64,000 bases of DNA from Ricinus communis (Eukaryota > Streptophyta > Magnoliopsida > Malpighiales > Euphorbiaceae): assembly GCF_019578655.1 (NCBI RefSeq), contig NC_063259.1, positions 5,444,001 to 5,508,000 on the forward strand, given 5' to 3'. Below the pieces are notes generated by a model. It was given only the letters and a program-made list of their open reading frames with translations. It was not told where the DNA came from and made no database searches. How positions within the stretch are numbered: the stretch's first letter is position 1; every line of letters starts with the position of its first letter. The translations under genes and the position numbers were made by a program. Positions 1 through 10,683 of the stretch are shown one piece after another.

Positions 1-458
1 GTTCTTTGGAGGGAAGTTGGAAAAGATCTTGATGAGTGTAAATCCATCCCCCAATCTGAAGGATGAAGGATTCTTTGTATGGTGCATGTGGAATATGCAA
101 GGTCTTTATAGTCTTTGTGCTTTTTGAAGTGTTTGAACTTTGCAGAACCAGTTACCTCAAGGATAGACTGGTAGTAGGATTGAGGTTTTGAAATATTCCA
201 GGGCTTGAAATACCATCCTGGAGGGAAAATCTTTGAAATCAGTTTTGAGGGGCTTTCTGTATAGAATCCTTCCTCAATAGTCAAAATGTTTAAAAATTTT
301 GCTTTTCTATATACTCATTGGATTTGAAAAGTTTCGTTTGTGACAAAACTATTTCTTGAGAGTTGGGCTTTGAAATACTTTGAGAGCTCTGAGATAGGTT
401 TTGAGGAAAAATTTCTATCTCAGGTTTTGAAAAAGGGATAGAAAGTATACCTTTACCC
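1..458. repeat. Left arm of a 458-bp inverted repeat
   Basis: Positions 1-458 are the reverse complement of about 6415-6873 with scattered substitutions and small indels. The arms are the same viral C-terminal segment in opposite orientation, so they come from the head-to-head arrangement of two pieces of virus and not from a transposon end. Confidence 0.85.
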
Positions 459-779
459 TTGTTGGAAGAGGAGGATGTCTTTGGAGAGGATGTCTTTGTA
501 GAGACTTCGGGGTGAAGTTGTATCATTTGCTTTGAATATTCTTCGACCCTTTTTAGAAATTCAAGATCTTACTGTGCAAGCCACTCCTGAATTTGTAATT
601 GTTGTTGTTGGGCCGGATCTACCTTGCTTTTGTCAATTTCTTCCTGGATGATTTCGGTCCAGGTTCGGATAGGCTTTGAAGAGGAGGGTAAAATCTCCTT
701 CTTTGGACTTTGAACAGGCTTTGAACTTGCTGTCGACTTTTCTTCTTTTGCTTTTGATTTTCTTTACATTTTCACTCCT
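1..779 (-). pseudogene. Pararetrovirus C-terminal region after RNase H (copy A part)
   Basis: Downstream of RNase H the frame runs on as Lys/Ser-rich sequence (about 460-780) and then as a conserved aromatic-rich part (WYFKPW near 200, WGMDLHSS near 45). Several stops interrupt it. The stretch 1-458 matches, in opposite orientation, 6415-6873, where the same coding region continues further downstream. I do not recognise a named domain. The conservation of aromatic positions between the two copies suggests it was translated in the ancestral virus. Confidence 0.6.
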
Positions 780-2238
780 GTTTTTTAAGGAACTCTCTAG
801 TTAGAAAGTCTGGAATTGAATTCGAATCTCCTCTTATGTATTCGATTTCAAAATTAAAAACAGAAAGAATGGCTTGCCATCTGGCAAAAATCTGTTTTGA
901 AGCTATGTTTTGAACATCTTTTTATAAAACCTCTTTAGCAGATTTACAATCAATTCTTAAAAGAAATTTTTGGTTTAAAAGGTCGCTTTGGAATTTTGAA
1001 ATGCACAAAACTATCGAAAGAATTTCTTTTTTGATAGTTGAATAATTTTTGTGTGTATCATTCCAGTGTGCAGAAGTAAACTGGACAATACATTCTTTGT
1101 TGTTTTAGACTTGCTTAAGAATCCCACCATATCCTAGATTTGATGCATGAGTTTCAACTATTTTGAATGCAGATGGATTAGCTAGGTGTAAACATAGTAT
1201 TTCAGAAACTTGCTTTTTTATGCTTTGGACAATCTTTGTATGCTCATCGGTTCATGCATGGGGGTTTTTCTTTAACCTATCATGGAGGGGCTTTGCTAGA
1301 CAATTCAAATTCGGATAGAAATCCATCACATAATTTAAACTATCAAGAAATCTTTGTAATTGAGTTTTTTTTAAAATTTTATCTGGAAATTTTGAAGTAA
1401 AGGCTAGAGACCTTTCAATTGGGGTGATAGTTCCCCGGGAGATATAGTGGCCAATAAATCTAATTTTTGTTTGGAATAAAGACATCTTGGACTTTGAAAC
1501 TACTAGACCATTTTTCTTAATAACATAGAAAAATGTCTCCAAATGTTTGAAATGTTGCTCTAGAGAATTTGAAAATATCAACACATCATCGATATAGACA
1601 ATGCAAAACTTTGAATAAGGATTGAAAATGTCATTCATGATTTTTTGATATTCAGAAGGAGCATTTTTTAATCCGAAGGGCATTACATTCCATTCGTACT
1701 GGCCAAATGGAACTGTAAAAGCAGTTTTGTACCTGTCTTTTGGATGAATCTGGATTTGCTAAAATCCTGATTTCATATCAAACTTTGAAAAAATAAAAGC
1801 AGAATGAAGCTTTTGAACAAGATCCTTTTTGTTTGGAATTGGGTATCTAATCCACTTTAGGGCTTTATTTAAAGGTTTGTAATTAATCACCAACCTAGGT
1901 GTTCCTCTTTCTATCTCACTATTTTTGTTGACATAGAAAGCTGCACATGACCAGGGGGATCTGGATTTGGTAATCAAACCCTTTTGCTCTAAATCTTTTA
2001 TTTCTATTCTACAATGGCTTTCTAGGGTTTCATTCATTTGGATGGGTCTTGCTTTAGTAAGAATTTGTTTATCAGAAAAATCTTTTTCATATGGTAAATC
2101 TACCATATGTTGTTTTCGTTTCCAAAAGGCATTAGGAAGATCAGAACAAACTTCATTTTCAATCTTTTTTTGCAAATCAGAGATTTTTCTTTGGACAAAA
2201 TCATTTTGCATTTGACTTTGGATCCTTTTCAAACCCAT
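780..2238 (-). pseudogene. Pararetrovirus reverse transcriptase and RNase H, broken
   Basis: This is the polymerase of copy A. The fingers/palm part is open from 2238 to 1759, and the part with the catalytic YIDDVLIFS box and the downstream GHYISRG region is open from 1683 to 1252. The two parts are in the same frame, interrupted by a TAG at 1759-1761 where copy F has a Trp codon (TGG). At 1252-1254 a one-base difference from copy F shifts the frame into a TGA. RNase H residues follow at about 1180-800, with stops near 1110 and 925. The product would copy pregenomic RNA into DNA. Of all parts of the element this is the easiest to assign. Confidence 0.9.
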
Positions 2239-2241
2239 ATC

Positions 2242-3255
2242 TTATTTCAAGTGGAAAAGCTGGGTTTGTTTTCCTTTAATCAAAGCATTTATCTCAAAAT
2301 TATAAATTGAGTGGGCTTTTATAAGATTGAGATTTCTTTTCTTTGGTTTTTCTATAAAAGGAAAAACAATCTTTGAATCTTTAGCTTTAAAAATAATACC
2401 AGCAGTAGCTATTTTGAAAGGAGTAATTAAATTGATGAAAGGAGTTCCTAAGATAACTGTTTGCTGTAAATCCTTTGTAAGAATAAAAATATTTTTTAAA
2501 GCAATATTATTATTTAGAATTGCAGCTTTAGTTTTACCCGCAATCCTAATCTTTGAACTATTAGCTAAAGTAAGCCTTTCTTTTGTTTCTTGATGATACC
2601 TTTTAGGAACCAGCTCATAATTGATACAGTTGAGGTCTGGTCCTGTATCAAATAAAGCGATAGTTTCTATTTGGAAATCACCAGGGAAAATGAGTTTTAT
2701 TTGGATCAAATATTTTCTTGAAGTAATTTCTTTTAAAACGTTAATGAAGTTTTCTGGAACATTTTCAGAAACCTCAAGATTTTGAAAATCATTTTCTTCT
2801 TCAGAATAAGAATCACTATTCTGTTTGAGAATCAAGCTTTGGAGTAAAACATAATCATTTTGTTGTTTTTTTTTCAAATCTTTGAGCTCTGTTTTGATGG
2901 CTTTGATTTCTTTCTGAAGTTCTTGAATGGTAGGAAGAGGGTTTTTTAGCTTTTTCCCTTTATCCAAGATCATAGTAAGATCATAAGTGTTCTTACTAAA
3001 AGAGGGGACAAGGGTTTCAGTTTTTAAGATTTCTTTCAAAACTTGTTTTTGGATTTGAGGGTCATTAATATGCTTGACGGCTTCAAGAAGAGCTTCTTGT
3101 TGCCTAGTGAGCATATTAATATTTTTTGAAATATCTTCAAAATCTGATTCAGAATAATCGGATGAGGTTTTGATTTCATCAATTTGAAACTCTTCCTCAA
3201 TATTCGAAAATTCTGATTCAGAGGAATCCACAAGAAGAACTGAAATTTTGCTCAA
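2242..3255 (-). pseudogene. Pararetrovirus acidic linker and aspartic protease region
   Basis: An open stretch of 337 codons. The first half is acidic and predicted helical (Glu/Lys-rich, about 2830-3230). The second half holds a retroviral-type aspartic protease: the active-site triad reads LFDTGPDLNC near 2640, followed by a flap-like part and a hydrophobic ILGTPFI segment near 2450. Pro after DTG is unusual, since Ala or Ser is common. The protease would cleave the polyprotein. The stop at 2242-2244 is in frame with the reverse transcriptase that starts 4 bases later, so it looks like a nonsense mutation within one polyprotein rather than a natural end. Confidence 0.75.
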
Positions 3256-3289
3256 AATTTCATCTTCTATTTGGAGCTCATGAAGTTTT

Positions 3290-5399
3290 TTAAAAAACTT
3301 GCAATATTTTGAAGTATGGCCCTTTTTGCCACACTTATAGCAAGTAATTTTGCTAAAATCTTTTTTGAAATTTTGTTTTAGAAATTTAGAAGAGGATGAC
3401 TTTTTATAGAAATTCTCCTTGTTTTTGGGAGTTCTTCTATTTTTGAAAAATTATTTTTTCTTAAAAGATTTGGAAAAATCTTCTTTGCATTTTCCTTTGC
3501 AGGTAGGGGAAGGCTCTATGGGATTATATTCAAACTGGTTACAAAAACTACCTAGTTCTTGCCTAGTCTTCTTCATTTCCCATTTGAGTTGTCTTTGGAG
3601 TTTAAGGTCATGGCAAATCTTCAAACCTTCTTTCTGGGTGAGGCTAACTAATTCACTATAAGTGTAGAAATCATAAGGGATCTGGCCATTATGGGCTTCT
3701 CTTATGGTATTCCTAACTCTTTCACCTAGTATCTTAGGTAAACCTACTAAGAATTTTTCTTTCCAGAAAGGTTGGTTTGAATCTTCCCTAAGCATGACTC
3801 TGGTCAGGAAGGTATCTTTGTAAGCTTGGAAATTGCTAAGCTTTTACAGGTTAGATTGCTAAGGAGCTCAGCATTCTTATCTTTTAGAAGAGAAGGGTCT
3901 CCTATGAAATGGAAAGAAATCGTCAAAATTAGGGTTAACACAGCATCCTTAATTAGATTTCCTAGTTCATCTAAGATGGGGGTCCATTCTATTGTGGTTT
4001 GGATAGCACCTAGGATTTGGAGCTGTTGTACTTGTGTGAGATGGTAATCCCACCATCCTTTAAGCTGGCTAGAAAATCCAGCTATGAGGAGTTCAGCAAT
4101 GGCTCTATCAGAGGTACCACTTTGGGTTTTGTAGGCATTGGCTGCCATGGTCATCTGTTGTAAGAGACCAAGAATGTTGTATTCTGACATTCCATCTATA
4201 TTCTATTCATAGACGGAAGAGGCATTGAATCTAGATTGGGTTAGGATATTATTCCTATTTTCTATTCCTAGATCTGGAACGGTATTCCTAGAAGTATGTC
4301 AGGTCAATCTAGGGGCTTGTCATCCCAATTTGTTGATGTTGGAGGGTTTTTCAGTAACACTTTCAAGCTCTGAATCATTGGATTCATCGCATTGGGCTTG
4401 ATCTATAGCACTGATATTCCTACCGCTTTGAGGAGTATCTGGCACTAAGTTTTTGGAGGACTCAGAAGTGGCTAATTTGCTAAGTTGTTCCCTAACTGCT
4501 CTAGCAAACTCAATTTGCTTCTAAAATTGATCTTGGCTAGGCTTTGAGATTTGGTAGGGTTTGAAGAATGGATTTTTGAGCTTTTCTGATTGGCTTATCT
4601 CTTTTGGATGATCAGTGTTGGGGATTGGAGAGGTGAAGACTACATGAGATTTTTGGATCTGACTTTCTATCCTAACAAGCTGCTTCCCTATTGTGCTAAG
4701 ATAGGTATTCAAGAAATTGTTCTGCTGAACAATATTCTTGACATTCTTTTCAAGATCTTCTCCTATCAATTTGTAAGGTGTAGCCTCTATTTCATTCTCT
4801 CCGTAAGGAATGATTATTTTCCTAAGGGGAGGGTGTTCAGACTGGATGGTTTGATTTTTCCCGACCTTCCACTCTAGAGCCTTGTTTCTTACAGTAACAG
4901 GACTAATAAGCTTTTCTTTGAAAGGATAAAGAATACTATTTTTTTTTGCAATAAATCTGAAACCAATCAAAAAATTTGATTTGGATCTTGTTTTTTATGC
5001 AAAATTGATAGTATCTCTCTTGAATGATGTCTTTTTCTTGTAAAAAATACTTAAAAAACTAAAGTTTTTTAGAGTGGTTTTTCTTTGAATAGAAATCTTT
5101 ATGTAAAAGTCTTTTATTGATTTGAAAATCTTTTGAAATCATGTTGATTTCTGCTTCTAGATTTTGTGTTATTGCAGATGGTGATAGTGAAGAGGGGGTA
5201 GAGACGGTCTCTAAATCCTCATCTTCTTTCTTTGGTTCATTGTAGACGGGTCTGGGGATGTTGCTTTGGTAATCAACATTCTGTAATATAGTGTTTGAGC
5301 TTGGTATATCAGATGTTGAAAATTTTGGTTGTGTTTGAGATGGAGTTGATTCTTTATATGGAGCATAAATAACATAAGGTATTTTTGATACCCTTCCAA
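3290..5399 (-). pseudogene. Pararetrovirus coat protein region with CCHC zinc knuckle, broken
   Basis: This part lies between the movement protein and protease regions. An N-terminal acidic, Ser/Pro-rich stretch (about 5160-5399) leads into a capsid-like core. Its clearest parts read GWWDYHL (about 4050) and PFWKEKFLVGLP (about 3750), typical of the caulimovirid coat/gag domain. A CX2CX4HX4C knuckle follows at about 3300-3350 (CYKCGKKGHTSKYC), which binds the packaged RNA in this family. The frame changes near 3830. Stops near 4200, 4320 and 4510 and in the 4970-5090 stretch break the rest. The small plus-strand piece at 8203-8283 duplicates bases near 5088-5168 of this region. Confidence 0.72.
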
Positions 5400-6209
5400 T
5401 ATCTATGGTCGATATTGAAGAATCATCATCAAAAAATCTAGAAGAGGTTGATTTCCTGTTGAATGTAAGCTTTACTTTTCCATCTGGAAACTGGGTTATA
5501 TTTTTGAGATTTGTATTTGGCTCTGTTTGCTTTGGTGATTCAGGTTGGGTTGCACCTTCAAGGATCCATTCTTCTGGAAGAGTGCTATCTTTCCATTGAA
5601 TGGTTTTTGGAATAGTTGCATTGGATTTGGAAAGATCTGTTTGTAGGAATAAGGTTTCTCCTTTTGGTGAATGGAGTTTGTGTTTCTCTTTAAAATATTT
5701 TTATCATTTAATGAAATTGTAATGTTTGGAAAACAATTGAAAGAAATTGGTCCTTTATTGAGGCTTGACTCAACAGTCCCTAACAAAGAATCATAAAAAT
5801 TTGTAAACCTAGCATCTCTAAGGACTGCTAAGATGGAAGTATCTAAACCTTCTCTGGTAAGGGGCTTTATTCCTACCTAGACAAGGCCTATATGGATATA
5901 CTTATAGTCTTTTTCTTTATGCTTCTGGAGGGTCTTCGAATTTAAAAGATAAATTTCTTTAAAAGGCTTTGAAATCTGGATATCTCTTTCTTCAGTTTTG
6001 ATAGTAAAATCAATTTTGAAGAGAGGAAACTTTGAAAACTCATAAATTTGTTTCTTTTGAATCTTGGGTATTTCCCAATCATCAATATGCTTTAAAAAAT
6101 CTTCAATAGTGATTTCTTCACTATCTACTAAACCTTTATACCTTGAAGACTCAGAGGTAGAAGAGTTTGAGAAAGAAGAAGATCTACAGAAAAAAGGTTA
6201 GAAATTCAT
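5400..6209 (-). pseudogene. Pararetrovirus movement protein (30K family) region, broken
   Basis: The reading frame opens at an ATG at 6207-6209, about 190 bases downstream of the primer-binding site. In this copy it meets a stop after three codons. The duplicate piece at 8523-8866 keeps the same start without that stop. Residues around 5740-5910 (motifs such as HIGLV, LREGL-like and DARF followed by DSLLGT) resemble the core of 30K-superfamily cell-to-cell movement proteins, which act at plasmodesmata. An in-frame stop lies near 5880. A small deletion near 5700 shifts the frame, and the downstream part continues in another frame to about 5400. The assignment rests on motif recognition and on its position upstream of the coat region. 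Confidence 0.7.
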
Positions 6210-6397
6210 TTTAAAATAGACCAAGATAACGTTCTAAACAAACATGAACCAAGCCACCAGTTTTACTACCCTTACACCAGACGGGACTTACTACTGTGCA
6301 TAAATGAACAAGTTTGTTTATCAGTGGTATGATGCAGATCAAAATGATTTTAAAATTCTTTTTTATGCAAATGATGTTTCTTTCCCGAAACCCAATA

Positions 6398-6409
6398 GGC
6401 TCTGAACCA
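6398..6409 (-). other. Degenerate tRNA-Met primer-binding site of copy A
   Basis: On the minus strand this reads TGGTTCAGAGCC. It differs from the caulimovirid tRNA-Met site TGGTATCAGAGCC, present intact at 8834-8846, by loss of one A. It marks the point where minus-strand DNA synthesis starts, and it is also the exact end of copy A, next to the head-to-head junction. Confidence 0.8.
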
Positions 6410-6413
6410 ACTA

Positions 6414-7575
6414 GGGTAAAGGTATACTTTCTATCCCTTTTTCAAAATCTGAGATAGGAATTTTCTCTCAAAACTTATTTCAGAGCTCTCAAAGTATTTC
6501 AAAGCCCAACTCTCAAGAAATAGTTTTGTCACAAACGAAACTTTTCAAATCCAATGAGTATATAGAAAAGCAAATTTTTTAAAGCATTTTGACTATTGAG
6601 GAAGGATCCTGTACAGAAAGCCCCTCAAAACTGATTTCAAAGATTTTCCCTCCAGGATGGTATTTCAAGCCCTGGAATATTTCAAAACCTTAATCCTACG
6701 ACCAGTCTATCCTTGAGGTAATTGGTTCTGCAAAGTTCAAACACTTCAAAACGCACAAAGACCATAAAGATCCTGCATATTCCACATGCACCATACAAAG
6801 AATCCTCCACCCTTTAGATTGGGGAATGGATTTACATTCATCAAGATCTTTTCCAACTTCCCTCCAAAGAACCTACCCATCAAGCCTAAACACTTCTTTC
6901 AACTATTGGGATTACCAACAAGCTTGGTTTAATACCTTTCTTCTCCAAAATGAAGGACAAAGCCATTCTTGGCTTTTCTACTTCGATACAAGCTCAATCC
7001 AAACTTCAAAGATCCCATATTGGTTTGGACAATGGTGGAATTTTTATGGCAATGTTCCAGAGACCATAATTCCAGAAGTTCTACCTTTGTTTAATCTATT
7101 CAAAGCCCACTATAAACCAAATAAAATAGAAAGATGTTTTTCCCCTTTACTTCTATTTTTTTCAAACTTTTTTCTCCCCTAAGTATGTGTATGGTATTTC
7201 CATTTCAATCAAGCAGCAGATGGAGAGATCATCCTTGCCCGAAGATTCAAAGTCAAATGGTGGGATAAATTCAACCACCAAGAAAAATTATCTTTGAAGA
7301 TGGTACAAAGTTTTCTTTCAAAGAATAGCTTCTTGCCACCTCCAAAAGAACATACCACTTTCCTGGCACAGAAGTCCTTCATTATTCCAAAGCTAGCGGC
7401 GGCTCAAACAGAAGAAGATTTCTTACAATTGATCAAACAGTTGTCGGAAACCGCCTCTTCTAAAGGAAAATCTAAAGCTTCATCTTCCTCTTCTAGCACC
7501 AGCTCAGCAGCAATAGATCTAGATGGTGACTCGAACGAAGATGACTGTTTTGGGATATTCAAGCCCATCAAATAA
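6414..7575 (+). pseudogene. Pararetrovirus C-terminal coding region, plus-strand piece B
   Basis: This piece is oriented opposite to copy A and repeats its last 458 bases, then continues further downstream in the virus. Long open parts are 6826-7182 (118 codons, Trp/Tyr/Phe-rich, e.g. PYWFGQWWNFYG) and 7294-7575 (93 codons). The end has a Ser-rich and then acidic tail (runs of Ser followed by DLDGDSNEDD) before a TAA at 7573-7575. Stops interrupt the frame near 6580, 6690 and 7180. It is the natural C terminus of the polyprotein or a separate downstream frame. No enzymatic motif is visible and I cannot name a function. Confidence 0.65.
6415..6873. repeat. Right arm of the 458-bp inverted repeat
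   Basis: Reverse-complement partner of positions 1-458. Identity is high but imperfect, e.g. the base differences near 6590 and 6700 against 285 and 175. Confidence 0.85.
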
Positions 7576-8197
7576 CATCTTTGTAAAGCCCTTGGGTTGA
7601 AAACCAGAAATGGCAGCCCAAAATATTTATGTAATGGGCCAAATGCCGAATAATAATTAAAAAAAAGTCATTTAAAAGAAAAGACAAAAGATAAAAGACT
7701 GCACCTTTACTTTTTTAAAAGTAAAAGATTCCTCAAGCGTGGCAGACAACTTCTGCAAAAGTCATGGAGCCTCTCACTCCATTATCAAAAGCATCCAAAA
7801 GACGTGGAGCCCCTCATTCCACTATGAAGAGCATCCAAAGCATCAATTATGAGACTTGAAGGCTGAAGACTTCTATAAATAGAGGAGTTTTCCAAAGAAG
7901 AAAGCAGACTGAAAAATAGCAAGAGACTCTTGTATTCTTCAAGTCATACCATTAGAAATATAGTGAGAAAAGAGAGAGTGTGAGAGTGATAGTGAGAAAA
8001 CCACCTTCCTCTTGTATTCAATTACTCTTTTAAGTTATATTTCTTTTGTTTAAAGCTTTCATTTTAAAGCTTGTATATTTGTCTATTAATTAAATTTATC
8101 ATCTTATCTTCCATTCTTACTTAAGATTTAACAAGCATATACTCTGTGCTTGCCTCGTCTGAGGATCCTACACACCAGAAATTTGTTATTCTCATAA
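7576..8197 (+). other. Viral 3' non-coding region, promoter and leader up to the primer-binding site
   Basis: Non-coding part of piece B. It ends with TTATTCTCAT at 8188-8197. The same bases stand directly upstream of the intact primer-binding site in the minus-strand piece at 8847-8866, so piece B stops 2-3 bases short of that site. Copy A begins at the site, so A and B meet the same landmark from both sides. Confidence 0.7.
7735..7900 (+). promoter_or_regulatory. Pararetrovirus promoter with TATA box
   Basis: A TATAAATAG box lies at 7874-7882 in the context CTTCTATAAATAGAGGAG, which closely resembles the pregenomic-RNA (35S-type) promoters of caulimovirids. Two related blocks upstream (about 7760-7790 and 7800-7840: catggagcctctcactcc, cgtggagcccctcattcc) form a direct repeat and could be enhancer elements. 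It stands about 160-300 bases downstream of the C-terminal coding region, where this family has its promoter. Transcription would run rightward toward 8197. Confidence 0.75.
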
Positions 8198-8283
8198 CAA
8201 AATCTAGAAGTAGAAATCAACATGATTTCAAAAGATTTTCAAATCAATAAAAAGCTTTTACATGAAGATTTCTATTCAATTTT
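8198..8283 (+). mobile_element. Pararetrovirus fragment C (coat N-terminal part)
   Basis: About 80 bases that are the reverse complement of 5088-5170 in copy A, so the viral sense is on the plus strand here. The fragment is joined directly to piece B on the left and to an RNase H fragment on the right. Confidence 0.7.
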
Positions 8284-8523
8284 TGTAAAACCTCTTTGGC
8301 GGATTTACAACCAATCCTTAAAAGAAATTTTTGGTTTAAAAGATCGCTTTGAAATTTTGAAATGCTCAAAACTATCGAAAGAATTTCTTTTTTGATAGTT
8401 GAATAATTTTTTTGTGTATCATTCCAGTGTGCAGAAGTAAACTGGACAATACAATCTTTGTTGTTTTGAACTTGCTTAAGAATTCCACCATATCCTAGAT
8501 TTGATGCATCCGTTTCAACAATT
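8284..8523 (-). pseudogene. Pararetrovirus fragment D (RNase H part)
   Basis: Matches 919-1160 of copy A in the same orientation with about 5-8 percent differences judged by eye. It is a piece of RNase H without its neighbours. Confidence 0.75.
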
Positions 8524-8866
8524 TATGCTTTGAAAAATCTTTAATAGTGATTTCCTCACTATTTACTAAACCTTTAGACCTTGAGGACTCGGAGGTAGAA
8601 GAGTTTGAGAAAGAAGAAGATCTACAGAAAAAAGGTTCTAAATTCATCTTAAAATAAATCAAGATAACTTTCTAAACAAACAAGAACCAAGCCACCAGAT
8701 TTGCTGCCCTTACACCAGACGGGACTTACTACTGTGCATGAATGAACAAGTTTGTTTATCAGTGATATGATACAATTTAAAATGATTCTAAAATCTCTTT
8801 TATGCAGAGGATGTTTCTTTCCTGGAACCCAGAGGCTCTGATACCAATATGAGAATAACAAGTTTC
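8524..8866 (-). pseudogene. Pararetrovirus fragment E: leader, primer-binding site and movement protein start
   Basis: Matches about 6090-6409 of copy A and extends upstream of the primer-binding site by about 20 bases. The start codon at 8645-8647 is followed by an open frame through the serine-rich N terminus, lacking the early stop of copy A. The frame ends at the junction with fragment D. Confidence 0.75.
8834..8846 (-). other. Intact tRNA-Met primer-binding site (TGGTATCAGAGCC)
   Basis: The minus strand reads TGGTATCAGAGCC, complementary to the 3' end of plant initiator tRNA-Met and diagnostic for Caulimoviridae (also used by many plant LTR retrotransposons). It identifies the circular-permutation origin of the viral genome. 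Confidence 0.88.
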
Positions 8867-9691
8867 TGGTCAGCTAGGTGTAAGCATGGTATTTCAGAAA
8901 CTTGCTTTTTAATGCTTTGGACAATCTTTGTATGCTCATCAGTCCATGCAGGGGGTTTTTCTTTAATCTATCATGGAGGGGCTTTGCTAGACAGTTCAAA
9001 TTCAGATAAAAATCCATCACATAATTTAAACTGCCAAGGAATCTTTGCAATTGAGTTTTTTCTAAAATTTTGTCTGGAAAATTTGAAGTGAAGGCTAGAG
9101 ACCTTTCAATTGGGGTGATAGTTCCCCGGGAGATATAGTGGCCAAGAAATCTAATTTTTGTTTGGAATAAAGACATCTTAGACTTTGAAACTACTAGACC
9201 ATTTTTCTTAACAACATAGAAAAATGTCTTCAAATGTTTGAAATGTTGCTCTAGAGAATTTGAAAATATCAACACATCATCGATATAGACAATGCAAAAC
9301 TTTGAATAAGGATTGGAAATATCATTCATGATTTTTTAAAATTCAGAAGGACCATTCGTTAATCCGAAAGGCATTACGTTCCATTCGTACTGGCCAAATG
9401 GAACAGTAAAAGTAGTTTTGTACCTGTCTTTAGGATGAATCTGGATTTGCCAAAATCCTGATTTCATATCAAACTTTGAAAAAATAAAAGCAGAATGAAG
9501 CTTTTGAAGAAGATTTTTTTTGTTTGGAATTAGGTATCTAATCCACTTTAGAGCTTTATTCAATGGTTTGTAATTAATCACTAACCTAGGTGTTCCTCTT
9601 TCTATCTCACTATTTTTGTTGACATAGAAAGCTGCACACGACCAGGGGGATCTGGATTTGGTAATCAAACCATTTTGCTCTAAATCTTTTA
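8867..9691 (-). pseudogene. Pararetrovirus fragment F: second reverse transcriptase copy
   Basis: Matches about 1178-2005 of copy A. It carries the YIDDVLIFS catalytic box (about 9260) and keeps the Trp codon that is a stop in copy A. One TAA at 9336-9338 separates two open parts (9336-9737 upstream, 8874-9329 downstream) that are in the same frame. Viral homology ends at 9691 at an (AT)n run, so the first codons of the 9336-9737 frame are not viral. It is a cleaner copy of the polymerase than copy A. Confidence 0.88.
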
Positions 9692-10430
9692 ATATATATA
9701 TATATATTGATTGAATCAAAATAATAATAAATATCATATAATACGCAGGTAAACAACTGGTTTATAAGTAAAGCATCTCTATAATGATACTCTATATAAG
9801 AATAATCTTTATATAGTTATAAAAAATTTCAATCTCAATTTGAATTAAACTCTATTATAAATAAATTTTAAATTTCTTAAATTTTATTTCAAGAAAATAT
9901 TTAAGCCAATTACACTAATTTTATAATTACACTTATAGCACATGACACTTTTTGTGGATTTAAGAAAGAAAGCCACCTCTAAAAGCCATTATGAGTATTA
10001 TAGCACTTTTATTTATTTCTAGTATTATTATTGTCTCTTTAATTTTATTTATATAATATGATAAAATATTAATATATCTTATCTTTGGTTGATATAATTT
10101 TACCAATAAATTTTTATTAATTTATAATCTTCTCATGATCATAAATTTTATTTGATAAAATATATGACTAAATAGAAATTTTACTAAATAAATTATTAAC
10201 AGGTATCTAATATAATATGAAATATCACGTGACATTCTCAATATAGTTAGTAAGTTATTCTCCAAATTAAATAATACTTCATTCTCCAAATTAGATAATA
10301 ATTGTAAATCTAGATAACACCTATTTTATTTTATGTTATTCTGACACTGAATTATCTAAACAGCTTGAAGTGCATTGAGATGTATCAACTTTCTTTAGAT
10401 ATGATCAGGTTTTATATGGAAATTTTGATC
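9692..10430. other. AT-rich spacer
   Basis: Begins with an (AT)n stretch at the viral border and stays AT-rich with no credible coding sequence. It separates the virus from the 3' end of the PRP40C gene. Confidence 0.6.
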
Positions 10431-10683
10431 CCGGAGGAACACCAGGAACCCTGCAAAACATCTGAAGCTCCAAATTCACATTTATATTACTAATTGTTTA
10501 CAATGCTATAGCATTAGTGATTATCTGATAAGCATATACTTCAAAAAGTAATACAGAATACAGAGTAAATCAGACGCTAACCCCTTAATACGCCATGTCA
10601 CAGAAAATGATGCCGGCACTAAAAACTAGCAGTCTGTAACTTAAGGAGATCCTAATTTCTAACCAACCAAGAATGAAAATAGA

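Larger units (their letters stand above)
1..6413 (-). mobile_element. Endogenous pararetrovirus (Caulimoviridae), near-complete copy A
   Basis: Read on the minus strand from about 6409 to 1, this copy gives the order of a caulimovirid genome: primer-binding site, short leader, movement protein, coat-like region with CCHC knuckle, aspartic protease, reverse transcriptase, RNase H and a long C-terminal region. There is no integrase, as expected for pararetroviruses, which integrate passively. Nearly all coding parts lie in one of two frames. A frame change near 3830 and another near 5700, plus several in-frame stops, show that it is dead. The window starts inside the element, so the far end is not seen. 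The single-polyprotein order resembles badnavirus, petuvirus and florendovirus-like elements. I cannot settle the genus. Confidence 0.88.

Noticed and set aside
9780..9900. Possible MITE built on CTCTATATAAGAATAAT-like words
   Set aside because: No matching inverted end or target duplication could be seen in the AT-rich spacer.
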